From Minwuiaceae bacterium (GTDB lineage: Bacteria; Pseudomonadota; Alphaproteobacteria; Minwuiales; Minwuiaceae), in assembly GCA_028278525.1 (NCBI GenBank), contig JANQEE010000058.1:1-39346 (forward strand): a stretch of 39,346 bases of DNA, written 5' to 3'. The notes beneath the pieces were generated by a model, which saw nothing but the letters and a program-made list of their open reading frames with translations, made no database searches and was not told the DNA's origin. The first letter of the stretch is position 1, and each line of letters starts with the position of its first letter. A program made the position numbers and the translations under genes. Shown piece after piece: positions 1 to 9,782 of the stretch.

Positions 1-36
1 CCAACCACCCATACAGGGTACCCTTGGGGTGGTTGG
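1..36. terminator. inverted repeat at the window edge, possible terminator
   Basis: Ten-base arms CCAACCACCC (1-10) and GGGTGGTTGG (27-36) are perfect complements around a 16-base loop. The element lies about 40 bases past the stop of the minus-strand EamA transporter gene and could end that transcript. The window begins at the hairpin, so no U-tract can be checked and the stem may extend further left. It could equally belong to a dispersed palindromic repeat. Confidence 0.35.
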
Positions 37-76
37 GACGGGGGAGCGGGCCGGCCGGGCCTGAAATTAGCATACT

Positions 77-1006
77 TCAGCGCTTCCTCGCGCCGGCGAA
101 CAGCAATCCGTAGAGGCTGACGATGACGACGCCGAGCGCGACCACCTGATGCATCTCGACACTGTCGCCGAGCAGCGGAACGGCAAGGACCATCGTCAAG
201 GCGGGCGCGGGAACGGTAATCGAGCTTGCCACGGACACGTCGATATACCGGACGGCATAGAACCAGTTGATGAGTTCCAGGTAATAGACGAAGCCCATGA
301 GCAGTGCGACCTTCTGAAACGAGATATTGCCCATGTCCTGGATGATGGCGGCTGGGCCGGCGACGGCGAGCAGCACGCCGCCCAGGAAGACCGACGACAC
401 CAGCACCCGGAAGAAGGTGACCTGGGCCGGCGTGATCGGCGTCTTGTCCAGCACTTCCTTGATTATGACGTGCGCCACGCTCCACAGGAACGGGATGCCG
501 AGCGCAAAGACGAACCAGAAAGAGAATCCTTCGATCCGTCCCGTTCCGCCGGTCGCGAGATAGTAAAGCGCGGCGAGCAGAAGCGCCGTGCAGGCCAGCT
601 CCAGCGGCGTCTTCCGCCGGTTCAGAAACAGGGTTTCCCAGAGGATCGCGAACAGCGGGTAGGCCTGGATGGCGATGGCCGCGCTGACGGCGCCGGCCTT
701 TTCCATGGCCACGACGTACACGTAGGTCGAGAGGCCGAAGATCGCGCCGGTGACAAGGATGATCGCTATCGCGCGGCGCCTAGGGCCGGCGGGCAGTCTG
801 GCGTCGAGGATGCCTTTGTTCGGCGACGCGATCTCTTTGGCGACCAGCGGCAGCGAAAACAGCAACTGCCAGACGGAGAGGAAGAAGGCGAAGCTCAGCG
901 CATCGAATGCCGGCGGCCGGCTGTTCGATACGACCGGCATGACGCCGAGGATGAACAAGCAGACAAAGGCGAGAGCGACGCCTGCCCGCGGGTTTTGCGT
1001 CGCCAT
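77..1006 (-). CDS. EamA/DMT family transporter
   Basis: A 309-residue inner-membrane protein of the drug/metabolite transporter superfamily. About ten hydrophobic segments are arranged as two homologous halves, with a basic linker (Arg-Arg-Arg near residue 77) and a basic C-terminus, as expected for EamA pairs of five helices. The length is normal for the family. Members export amino acids, metabolites or drugs, and the substrate cannot be read from sequence. It starts at an ATG with only a weak purine-rich upstream sequence. It is a single gene, divergent from the small exported protein gene at 1428. No neighbouring pathway gene hints at a substrate. Confidence 0.85.
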   Translation of the reverse strand: MATQNPRAGVALAFVCLFILGVMPVVSNSRPPAFDALSFAFFLSVWQLLFSLPLVAKEIASPNKGILDARLPAGPRRRAIAIILVTGAIFGLSTYVYVVAMEKAGAVSAAIAIQAYPLFAILWETLFLNRRKTPLELACTALLLAALYYLATGGTGRIEGFSFWFVFALGIPFLWSVAHVIIKEVLDKTPITPAQVTFFRVLVSSVFLGGVLLAVAGPAAIIQDMGNISFQKVALLMGFVYYLELINWFYAVRYIDVSVASSITVPAPALTMVLAVPLLGDSVEMHQVVALGVVIVSLYGLLFAGARKR

Positions 1007-1427
1007 GTCGACGTCTTTCGTGCAACCGGTGCGGTTCGTATTGGTCGCATCGATCCGAACGGCCGATCAATCCAAACATTGTCACGGGAACAATGTAGTG
1101 GTCCTGACCGTTTATCGCCCGGTCGGCCCGCTCCCCCGTCCGGGCATTCCTGAACGGACTCCAAGTGCGAGACAACGCACCGGCTGCCTGGAATCGGCGT
1201 TGCGTCGTCGCTCATCAACGCTACACAGGCGATCTCGCCGTCGATGGCCCAAGGGCCGGTACGTTGCCCGCAGCCCCTTTCGTACAGGCAACATGGGTCA
1301 ATCGGAACAGGAGAAAGTGCACAAGGCACATGCAGCTATGCACTTTGCCGGAGGCCCCTAAAATGCTTGTCTTTTATCCGCGCCATACGATGGAACGAGA
1401 CGGCTCGCCGCGGGAGCCGGCGTCGGA
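1007..1427. other. intergenic region with a weak dyad
   Basis: This 421-base divergent gap lies between the EamA transporter and the small exported protein. I see no convincing gene; overlapping frames lack ribosome binding sites and protein-like composition. The one symmetric feature is a 6-base inverted repeat, CATTGT (1077-1082) and ACAATG (1090-1095), with a 7-base spacer, about 70 bases upstream of the EamA start. It could be an operator, but the evidence is weak. Confidence 0.3.
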
Positions 1428-1766
1428 ATGTTAAGGATTTTGACCCTTTTAACGGTTTTGAGTTGGGGTTGCGCCGCCATGTCGGCAGAGGAGCTTCGCG
1501 TCGACGGGTCGTCGAAAGAAGCCTATGCGCGGAGTGTCAGGGCGATGGAAGACAGCCTTGCACCGGAAGACAGGGAAGCCTTCGCCAAGGGCCTGGTGGA
1601 CCTGGCGATCACGCGGTTCTTTCCCGAGGCGGTCGCCAGGAACCGTGAGCTTATCCACCATCTGCAGCCGGCACTGGACGCCGCCCCGACCACGCTCAAT
1701 GGCGTTACCAGGGCGGAAATCCTGGCGCACGGCAGGGCGGCGATCGCCGCCGGACAAGAGGATTGA
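1428..1766 (+). CDS. small exported protein, DUF6694-like
   Basis: A 112-residue protein of unknown function. Residues 1-19 form a short signal sequence with a Cys near the cleavage region (LSWGC), a poor match to a lipobox. The mature part begins with an acidic Ser-Ser-x-Glu-Ala-Tyr motif, then a 'Ser-Leu-x-Pro-Glu-Asp-Arg-x-Ala-Phe' helix, and ends with 'Leu-Asn-Gly-Val-Thr-Arg-Ala-Glu-Ile'. That pattern recalls small DUF6694-type envelope proteins, recognised from memory rather than by search. The ribosome binding site is weak, so the start is uncertain. It stands alone, with its 3' end converging on the NTF2-like gene ten bases away. Confidence 0.6.
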   Translation: MLRILTLLTVLSWGCAAMSAEELRVDGSSKEAYARSVRAMEDSLAPEDREAFAKGLVDLAITRFFPEAVARNRELIHHLQPALDAAPTTLNGVTRAEILAHGRAAIAAGQED

Positions 1767-1776
1767 CGCCCGCGGA

Positions 1777-2235
1777 TCAAGGCCAGACCGGGGTGGTGAA
1801 GCTCTTGTTGCGGATCTTCCATCGGCCGTCGATCTTCAGCACCGTGATGTAGTCGACGAAGCGGCGGTCGGCGACGTAGACCTCGGCGATCACCATGCCG
1901 GCGTTATCGGTAAGGCTGGCGTCGAGGATGCGTTTGCGGAAGGTCTCGCCCCTGTCGGCCTGGCTGGGCCCTGCGGCGATGCGGGCGATGAACTGTTCCG
2001 CGGTTTCGTCCGACAGGCTTTCGCCGAGGAAGCCGACGATATGCGCATCCCCGTGGAACGCGCGTTCCAGACGCGCGCGGTCGGCGTCGAACGTGCCGTG
2101 GAAGTAGTCCTCGATTACCGAAACGATCTCGGCGGGCGGCTCGGTCGCCGCCGACTGGGTGCGAATCATAGACATTCCTCCAACTGCCAGGGCCAGTACG
2201 AAGACCAGCGTCAAGGCTTGCCGATGGACGCTCAT
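1777..2235 (-). CDS. NTF2/SnoaL-like exported protein
   Basis: A 152-residue protein. A longer frame reaches 2325, but the ATG at 2235 is chosen because a strong GGAGG lies about nine bases upstream and it is followed directly by a hydrophobic signal or anchor segment (residues 8-20). The rest fits the NTF2-like (SnoaL/lumazine-binding-like) alpha+beta cone fold: an N-terminal helix with 'Val-Ile-Glu-Asp-Tyr-Phe-His-Gly', a central 'Glu-Gln-Phe-Ile-Ala-Arg-Ile', and a final beta pair 'Asp-Gly-Arg-Trp-Lys-Ile' with 'Lys-Ser-Phe'. Such domains bind small molecules or are minor enzymes; no catalytic residue can be assigned. It follows the aldo-keto reductase stop by 19 bases, so it is probably the third gene of the MarR operon. 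Confidence 0.75.
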   Translation of the reverse strand: MSVHRQALTLVFVLALAVGGMSMIRTQSAATEPPAEIVSVIEDYFHGTFDADRARLERAFHGDAHIVGFLGESLSDETAEQFIARIAAGPSQADRGETFRKRILDASLTDNAGMVIAEVYVADRRFVDYITVLKIDGRWKIRNKSFTTPVWP

Positions 2236-2254
2236 GCTTTGCCGCCTCCGTTGT

Positions 2255-3244
2255 TTAAGCGTTGAGGCCGACCCGGCCGGCTTCCGGGTAGCGCTCACCG
2301 TGGGCCGAGCCGATGGGCATGGCATCGCTTAAATCCGCCACTTCTTCCGGGGTCAGGACGATCTGTCCGGCGGCGACGTTGTCCTCCAGGTAGGAAACCC
2401 GTTTGGTGCCGGGGATCGCGAGGATGTCGTCGCCCTGGGCGAGCAGCCAGGCGAGCGCGATCTGGGCCGGCGTTACGCCGCGGGCGGTGGCGATCTCCTT
2501 CAGGGTGTTGAGCTGGTGGAGGTTGCGCGCCAGGTTGTCGCCGCCGAAGCGCGGGCTGAGGCGGCGGAAGTCACTCTCGTCCAGGCCGTCGGCGCTGGTG
2601 ATCGTGCCGGACAGCAGGCCGCGACCGAGCGGGCTGTAGGCGACAAAGGTGACGCCGAGCGCCCGGCAGGCGGGCAGGATCTCCGCCTCGACGTCGCGGG
2701 TGGTGAGCGAGTATTCGGTCTGCAGCGCGCTGATCGGATGGGTGGCAGAGGCGCGGCGGAGCGTTTCGGCCGAGACCTCGCAGAGGCCGATATGGCGGAT
2801 CTTGCCTTCGTCGACCAGCCGGGACAGGGCGCCGACGGTCTCCTCGATCGGCGTCGCGGTATCGACCCGGTGCACGTAATAGAGGTCGATGGTATCGATG
2901 CCGAGACGGGCGAGCGACGCCTCGCAGGCGTGGCGGATATAGTCGGGCGAATTGTCGATCACCCGTTCGTAGGCGCCGTTGACGCGGCGGATGCCGAACT
3001 TGGTGGCGACGAACAGGTCGCCGGCGTGGCGGCCGAGGAAGCCCTGCAGCAGTTCCTCGTTATGGCCGCTGCCGTAGATGTCGGCGGTGTCGACGTGCCG
3101 GACGCCGAGGTCGTAGGCGCGTTCGAGCACCTGCAGGGACGTCCTGTCGTCGCGTTGGCCGTAGAATTCCGACATGCCCATGCAGCCGAGCCCGATGGCC
3201 GGCAGGGCCGGGCCGTTCCGGCCGAGTGTGCGTTGTGTCAGCAT
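2255..3244 (-). CDS. aldo/keto reductase
   Basis: A 329-residue NADPH-dependent aldo/keto reductase, probably cytoplasmic. The AKR tetrad is visible: Asp52 (VDTAD), Tyr57 (DIYG), Lys82 (TKFG) and His125 (YYVHRVD). The C-terminal 'Pro-Gly-Thr-Lys-Arg' segment fits the cofactor phosphate-binding region. The AGEIG-like 'Gly-Cys-Met-Gly-Met-Ser' N-terminus places it with the perakine-reductase/AKR13-type clade. These enzymes reduce reactive aldehydes and ketones; the substrate is unknown. It sits 60 bases downstream of marR and its ribosome binding site AGGAGA overlaps a copy of the half-site found before marR, so repression by the MarR protein and release by an electrophile is a reasonable inference. 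Confidence 0.9.
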   Translation of the reverse strand: MLTQRTLGRNGPALPAIGLGCMGMSEFYGQRDDRTSLQVLERAYDLGVRHVDTADIYGSGHNEELLQGFLGRHAGDLFVATKFGIRRVNGAYERVIDNSPDYIRHACEASLARLGIDTIDLYYVHRVDTATPIEETVGALSRLVDEGKIRHIGLCEVSAETLRRASATHPISALQTEYSLTTRDVEAEILPACRALGVTFVAYSPLGRGLLSGTITSADGLDESDFRRLSPRFGGDNLARNLHQLNTLKEIATARGVTPAQIALAWLLAQGDDILAIPGTKRVSYLEDNVAAGQIVLTPEEVADLSDAMPIGSAHGERYPEAGRVGLNA

Positions 3245-3255
3245 TTAATTAGTCT

Positions 3256-3263
3256 CCTAACTA
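3256..3263. promoter_or_regulatory. MarR half-site over the reductase ribosome binding site
   Basis: CCTAACTA (3256-3263; TAGTTAGG on the minus strand) is identical to one arm of the perfect palindrome before marR. It contains the AGG of the AGGAGA Shine-Dalgarno sequence of the aldo-keto reductase. A degenerate second arm (TAGT at 3250-3253) lies beside it. It is a candidate second binding site; function is inferred. Confidence 0.5.
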
Positions 3264-3304
3264 TCTTGTCGAACGAAACGCTACGGCCATTCGGGTGGCT
3301 GGTT

Positions 3305-3823
3305 CTAGTTCGGTATTTCTTCGGACAGGGTCTCCGTCCGCTCCATCAGGGCGCGGAGCACCTTTGTCGCCGCGGCGATGTCACGCCCCGACAGGCCCTC
3401 CGCCAAGCGCCCGACGCGGGCGTAGTAGCCGGGCATGATCTTTCGCAGCAGGCCGTGGCCCTTGCGGGTCAGGACCACGACGGAGCCGCGGCCGTCCTCC
3501 GGCTCGGCCCGCCGCGTCACCAGGCCGTCGGCCTCCAGGCTTTGCAGCAGGCCGGTCATCGTCGCCCGGGTAATGCCCTGCTTGAGCGCCAGGTCCTTCG
3601 GCCGGGCGCGGCGGTCGGGCTCGCGCATCAGCAGCACCAGCGTGATCCACCGGCCATGGCTGAGCCCGTGGCGCCCGAGCAGCCTGTCCAGCTCGGTCAG
3701 CAGGTCCGAGCCGCAGCGCAGCGCCGTCAGAAACAGCGTGAGCGTCGGAATGTCGATCGGGCCGTATTCCTCGGCGAAACGCCGCGCGGTGGCCGGGGTC
3801 GGCAGGTCCTTGAGCAGGAACAT
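3305..3823 (-). CDS. MarR family transcriptional regulator
   Basis: A 172-residue winged-helix repressor. The recognition region 'Lys-Asp-Leu-Ala-Leu-Lys-Gln-Gly-Ile-Thr-Arg-Ala-Thr-Met-Thr-Gly-Leu-Leu' and the wing 'Arg-Arg-Ala-Glu-Pro-Glu-Asp-Gly-Arg-Gly-Ser' are typical of MarR proteins, which act as dimers and leave DNA when they bind small aromatic ligands or are oxidised. The N-terminus (residues 1-25) is slightly longer than usual. It is the first gene of a probable marR / aldo-keto reductase / NTF2-like operon. A perfect 18-bp palindrome lies seven bases upstream of the start, consistent with autoregulation. Confidence 0.92.
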   Translation of the reverse strand: MFLLKDLPTPATARRFAEEYGPIDIPTLTLFLTALRCGSDLLTELDRLLGRHGLSHGRWITLVLLMREPDRRARPKDLALKQGITRATMTGLLQSLEADGLVTRRAEPEDGRGSVVVLTRKGHGLLRKIMPGYYARVGRLAEGLSGRDIAAATKVLRALMERTETLSEEIPN

Positions 3824-3829
3824 GCCGTT

Positions 3830-3847
3830 TAGTTAGGTACCTAACTA
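3830..3847. promoter_or_regulatory. MarR operator palindrome
   Basis: TAGTTAGGTACCTAACTA is a perfect 18-bp palindrome ending seven bases before the marR ATG. Its size, A/T-rich ends and position fit a MarR dimer site blocking the operon promoter. Only the symmetry is seen directly; binding is inferred from the family and from the repeated half-site before the reductase. Confidence 0.75.
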
Positions 3848-3932
3848 GATGTTTTCAAGACCATAACCTGTTTTATCGAGGGACGTTTTCTGCATGCGCT
3901 TGTCTGGCGACCGCGCCTCTCGGTACGGTCTC

Positions 3933-4787
3933 CTAAATGAAACTGCGCAGGATCTCCGACAGTTCCGGTGCGCGCAGGTAGCCATAGGATTTGTGGTAAT
4001 TGGCGTCGCCGGTCTCGTTGGTATAGGTGTTGATCACTCTGTCGTCGCGGACTCTAACCTCGCGATCGTTGGCTGAGTAGTCGTCGGCGAGATGGGAATC
4101 GGCGGCGACAAGGTCGCGGCGGTCGGCGAAGTTGGTCCATTTGCGCACCACCGACGGGGTGCGGACCTGGTCGTTCTCCTGGCGAATACGGTGCTTGACC
4201 TGAGGCAGGCCGAGCGGCGAGCCGATGGTCACCAGATGGTCGACGCGGAAGCCCATGTCCCGGCGGCCGATCCGGCGCAGCACGTCGTAGGCGACGATCG
4301 AGCCCATGGAGTGGGCGATCACCATGATGCGTTTTTGCGCGGCCGCGGCGGCGCGAACCTTCTCGGCGAAACGTTCCCTGATCCGTTCGCACAGGTTTTC
4401 GTCGTCGTAATAGGTCGCGAGGTCCGGCAACTTCTGCCGCAGCACGGCGTCGGCCAGGTTGTCCGCCCCGAAATAGCGCTTGGCCCAGTCGATCGGTCCG
4501 TCGGCGAGATTGCCCACTTTGCCGACGATGCTGTCGAGCCAGTCGTCCCTGTAGCGCGGCAGCCGGCCGTTGCCGTCGGCGCGGACATAGGGCTCCGACG
4601 TTTCGTCCGGGCCGTCGTAGCGGAGGTCGGCCCAGTAGGTGAGATCGAACGAGAGCACCCGATCCCTGCGGCCCTGGTTCCGTTCCAGGCCCTCCAAGAG
4701 CGCTTCCTGCCACCATTCCCTGAGTGTCGGTTCCGGCGGCTTGTTGGCAAGCCCATGAATCCCGATGATGATGTAGCCGTCTGACAT
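3933..4787 (-). CDS. alpha/beta hydrolase, lipase-like
   Basis: A 284-residue cytoplasmic-looking hydrolase. An open frame continues to 5618, but the ATG at 4787 has AGGGA eight bases upstream and starts directly at the first strand 'Ile-Ile-Ile-Gly-Ile-His-Gly-Leu'. The nucleophile elbow is Ala-His-Ser-Met-Gly, a common lipase/esterase variant of GxSxG, preceded by 'Ile-Met-Val-Ile'. The following helix 'Ser-Ile-Val-Ala-Tyr-Asp-Val-Leu' and 'Val-Thr-Ile-Gly-Ser-Pro-Leu' are typical of PGAP1- and lipase-like folds. A late His in 'Asn-Tyr-His-Lys-Ser-Tyr-Gly' may be catalytic. The substrate is unknown. It stands alone, divergent from the molybdenum hydroxylase genes. Confidence 0.75.
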   Translation of the reverse strand: MSDGYIIIGIHGLANKPPEPTLREWWQEALLEGLERNQGRRDRVLSFDLTYWADLRYDGPDETSEPYVRADGNGRLPRYRDDWLDSIVGKVGNLADGPIDWAKRYFGADNLADAVLRQKLPDLATYYDDENLCERIRERFAEKVRAAAAAQKRIMVIAHSMGSIVAYDVLRRIGRRDMGFRVDHLVTIGSPLGLPQVKHRIRQENDQVRTPSVVRKWTNFADRRDLVAADSHLADDYSANDREVRVRDDRVINTYTNETGDANYHKSYGYLRAPELSEILRSFI

Positions 4788-5129
4788 GATACGCGTCCCT
4801 TCCCTGGCTTCTTTCCTGGCGAGCGAGACGGACGCCCGACGGCCGCCAAGCTCAGGCCGGACTGGTTGAAACTCGGTCCAATCTAGGGTCTCGAGCCAGG
4901 GGCGACTGTGGCCTTTGCCACATCGCGCGACGGTTGGCCCCGCGGCCGGCAACGATACGTCGACGGCGGCGACCTCGGCGTCCGGACCGCATTCATGTCG
5001 GTTCGATGACAAAATCGCTAATTCGGAGAGACCGCACCATTCCGACTGGATTTGATCGACGCCCGTTCTATTTCGGGCGGTAAGCGGCCGTAGCCGCAAA
5101 GCCATCATCAAAACGAGGAGGCGAAATCG
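4788..5129. other. divergent intergenic region, no gene seen
   Basis: This 342-base region lies between the lipase-like hydrolase (minus) and the 2Fe-2S subunit gene (plus) and must carry both promoters. The strong ribosome binding site GAGGAGG of the plus-strand gene is at its right end. I could not assign a clear -35/-10 pair or operator. Open frames across it are shadows without start signals. Confidence 0.4.
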
Positions 5130-5591
5130 ATGGCCATCGACTTCACTTTGAATGGAAAGCAGGCCTCGGTAGACGCGGCGGAGGACACGCCGCTGCTCTG
5201 GGTCGTGCGCGACAGGCTGGGGCTGACCGGCACCAAGTTCGGCTGCGGCATCGCGCTTTGCGGGGCCTGCACGGTGCATGTCGACGGGGTCGCCATGCGT
5301 TCCTGCCAGACCAGCGTCGGCGACGTGGCCGGCGCTTCCGTCACGACCATCGAGGGCCTGGAGAGCGCCGAGGGGCGCGCCTTGCAGCGGGCCTGGCGCG
5401 AGCTGGACGTGGTGCAGTGCGGCTACTGCCAATCCGGCCAGATCATGCAGGCGGCGGACCTGCTGGCGGCGACCCCGTCGCCGACCGACGAGGACATCGA
5501 CAGCGCGATGTACGGCAATGTCTGCCGCTGCGCCACCTATCACCGGATCCGGGCGGGTATCCACCGCGCCGCCGAGATCCTGAAGGCCTGA
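5130..5591 (+). CDS. (2Fe-2S)-binding subunit of a molybdenum hydroxylase (IorA-like)
   Basis: A 153-residue small subunit of the xanthine oxidase family, which passes electrons from the molybdenum site. It carries both cluster motifs: the plant-ferredoxin type with Cys39, Cys44, Cys47 and Cys59, and the helical type with Cys97, Cys100, Cys132 and Cys134. Length and spacing match isoquinoline 1-oxidoreductase alpha (IorA) and related aldehyde oxidases. The start has an excellent GAGGAGG. The large subunit gene follows after 17 bases. No FAD subunit or cytochrome c gene is adjacent, so the electron acceptor is unknown. The small subunit has no signal peptide, so it is probably exported by hitchhiking with the Tat-dependent large subunit. 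Confidence 0.93.
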   Translation: MAIDFTLNGKQASVDAAEDTPLLWVVRDRLGLTGTKFGCGIALCGACTVHVDGVAMRSCQTSVGDVAGASVTTIEGLESAEGRALQRAWRELDVVQCGYCQSGQIMQAADLLAATPSPTDEDIDSAMYGNVCRCATYHRIRAGIHRAAEILKA

Positions 5592-5608
5592 CGGGAGGAA
5601 GGGATACG

Positions 5609-7780
<2,172 letters not shown>

Positions 7781-7817
7781 CCGGCCGGAAACGGCCATTG
7801 CCATTTGGGCCGCCCGC

Positions 7818-9461
7818 CTAGAGATCGGTGGGCGGCCTGCAAGCGGCAATCGCCGCCAAAAACAACTCGATCGGGTGAAGTACGGACTCCATATCACCGA
7901 TCCACGGCCAGTGGTCGTCGCCCGGCAGTTCGATGAACGCGGCGCCGGGAATTTTGGCGGCGAGGCAGCGGCCCGCGCCAACCCGAATCGCCTTATCGCC
8001 CGACCGGTGCAGGACCAGCGTCGGGACGCGGACGTCGGAAAGCACCGGGCGCACATCGAGATCGCGCATCACTTCCAAAACCGCTCTCACCGAACCGGGG
8101 CTAGATCCCAGCCGCAGCATGCGCGCCCACCAGCAGCAGAGGTCCGGATCGTTGGCAGCGCCCGGCGCGAAATATTCGATGCCGACCGGCCCGCCCCACT
8201 GGGCCATCATGTGCCCCAGCCAAACCTCGAACTGAGCCTCCGTCAGCGCCCAGGGGTGGTCGTCCGCATACGATCCCTTGGCCAGCGTGCCATAAAGGAT
8301 CATGCCCGACAGGCGCTCCGGATAGGTGGCGGCGAACAACGCGCAGTTCGGCCCGCCTTCCGACAGGCCGAACAGGACGGGACGGTCCGATCCGACCGCG
8401 TCCATCACCGCCAGCATGTCGTCCATGGTGTTGTCGAGCGTCGGCGGGTATCCGACCCGGTCGGATAGGCCGACGCCGCGTTTGTCGAAGAAGATGAGCC
8501 GCGCATTCTCGGCGAGGCGATCGATGAAATTGACGAGGCGCGGCTCCTCCCATTTCTGCTCCAGATGCGAAATGAAGCCGGAAACGAAAAGCAGGTCGAC
8601 CGGGCCTTGGCCGACCGTGTGATAGGCAATATGTACATCGCTACTACCGACATAGCGTGCGTCCGGCCGTGACCTCGCGGGCCTGACGATGTCCGGTTGG
8701 TGGCCGGCCAGCCGGGCCGATTCGTAGAGCCGGATGGTTTCCGGCTGCGGCCGCACGCCGAATTCGTCATCCAGAATTCGGGCGCATTCCTCGAACTGCC
8801 GCAACGCCGCGGCGGGCTGGCCTGACGACGCGTAGAGCCGAATGAGCTCGCGGTGGGCGGGTTCGTGCAGCGGATCCAGGGCCAGGGCGCGCCTGGCGAA
8901 GGGGATCGCCTGTTCGTATTCGCCATGGGCACAGTGGACCCGAATCAGTTGACCGAGCACCTGTGCCAGAGTCTGGCTCAGCGCGTCCCGATGAAACGAC
9001 TGCCAGTCGTCGAATCCGGGGCAGTGCAGCAGCGAGAACCCGGCGAGGAAATCGTCCGTATAGAGTTCGGCCGCCGCGAGCAGGTGCGCATGCGCCTCGG
9101 CGTCAACCCGCTCCGGCGGTTTGTTGCCATGCAGGCCGGCGCTGGCCGCCTGTTGAAAGGCCCGGACGTCCAGCCGGATATCAGCCGCCGTGGCAATGGC
9201 GACGGTTTCCGCGCCGAGGTCCAGCACGTCGTTTCCGGCCGTTTGGTTCAGGAGATAAAGGGTGCGCCTGAGGCTGGCGCGCCCGCTTTGCTGATCGCTT
9301 TCCGGCCAGAACAATGTGGCCAGCGCATCGCGACTATGGGGTCGGCCGCCGACCGCCAGATAGGCCAAAAGCGCGAGCGCTTTACGTAGGCCGATCTTGG
9401 CCACCTGGCCATCGCGGACCAGGCGAGGCGGACCGAACAGTTTCATATGCATTTGGGACAT
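7818..9461 (-). CDS. BTAD-type transcriptional regulator fused to an alpha/beta hydrolase
   Basis: A 547-residue two-part protein. Residues 5-95 form a winged-helix-like DNA-binding region ('Arg-Lys-Ala-Leu-Ala-Leu-Leu-Ala-Tyr-Leu', 'Leu-Phe-Trp-Pro'), and residues 97-250 the bacterial transcriptional activation domain of TPR-like helices (Leu-Asp-Pro-Leu-His-Glu, then 'Phe-Gly-Val-Arg-Pro-Gln-Pro'). Residues 270-540 are a complete alpha/beta hydrolase with Ser367 (GLSEGG), Asp489 (RSGDK) and His517 (DDHWPW), so the triad looks intact. The hydrolase may sense a ligand or be catalytic. It is divergent from a stand-alone alpha/beta hydrolase, a possible target. No clear ribosome binding site precedes the start; Met4 or Met6 are alternatives. 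Confidence 0.85.
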   Translation of the reverse strand: MSQMHMKLFGPPRLVRDGQVAKIGLRKALALLAYLAVGGRPHSRDALATLFWPESDQQSGRASLRRTLYLLNQTAGNDVLDLGAETVAIATAADIRLDVRAFQQAASAGLHGNKPPERVDAEAHAHLLAAAELYTDDFLAGFSLLHCPGFDDWQSFHRDALSQTLAQVLGQLIRVHCAHGEYEQAIPFARRALALDPLHEPAHRELIRLYASSGQPAAALRQFEECARILDDEFGVRPQPETIRLYESARLAGHQPDIVRPARSRPDARYVGSSDVHIAYHTVGQGPVDLLFVSGFISHLEQKWEEPRLVNFIDRLAENARLIFFDKRGVGLSDRVGYPPTLDNTMDDMLAVMDAVGSDRPVLFGLSEGGPNCALFAATYPERLSGMILYGTLAKGSYADDHPWALTEAQFEVWLGHMMAQWGGPVGIEYFAPGAANDPDLCCWWARMLRLGSSPGSVRAVLEVMRDLDVRPVLSDVRVPTLVLHRSGDKAIRVGAGRCLAAKIPGAAFIELPGDDHWPWIGDMESVLHPIELFLAAIAACRPPTDL

Positions 9462-9782
9462 GCAGCCAGTTCACAATCCGTACAGGGTTTGAAAACCGCC
9501 CCTGCCCCAACACGCAATACACGGACGCCGTACGAGACGGAGCAGGAGCGGGTCGAGGCACGATCCACCAGTGCCAGCTATTCGGTCGGCGCGCCTCGAC
9601 ACCGACAATCTTTTTATCGGACCGGCTTCGCGCAAGCCGAATCTGCCGCGAACGTGACCGGGGACACGCCGAAGGACGCTGCGAGGACGCGGAGCTGCCA
9701 AACAGGCCAGCGTCGCCGGATTGCGGCTGGCACTGGGACCAAGGTTCGGCGGCGATGGGGAACGTTTCAAGGGGAAGAGCAA
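9462..9782. other. divergent intergenic region, no gene seen
   Basis: This 321-base region separates the BTAD-hydrolase fusion (minus) from the alpha/beta hydrolase (plus). A frame is open throughout on the plus strand, in phase with the downstream hydrolase, but the residues are Arg/Thr-rich and unlike the family, and a purine-rich AGGGGAAGAG sits just before the chosen start. I could not pick out a definite promoter or operator. Confidence 0.4.
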
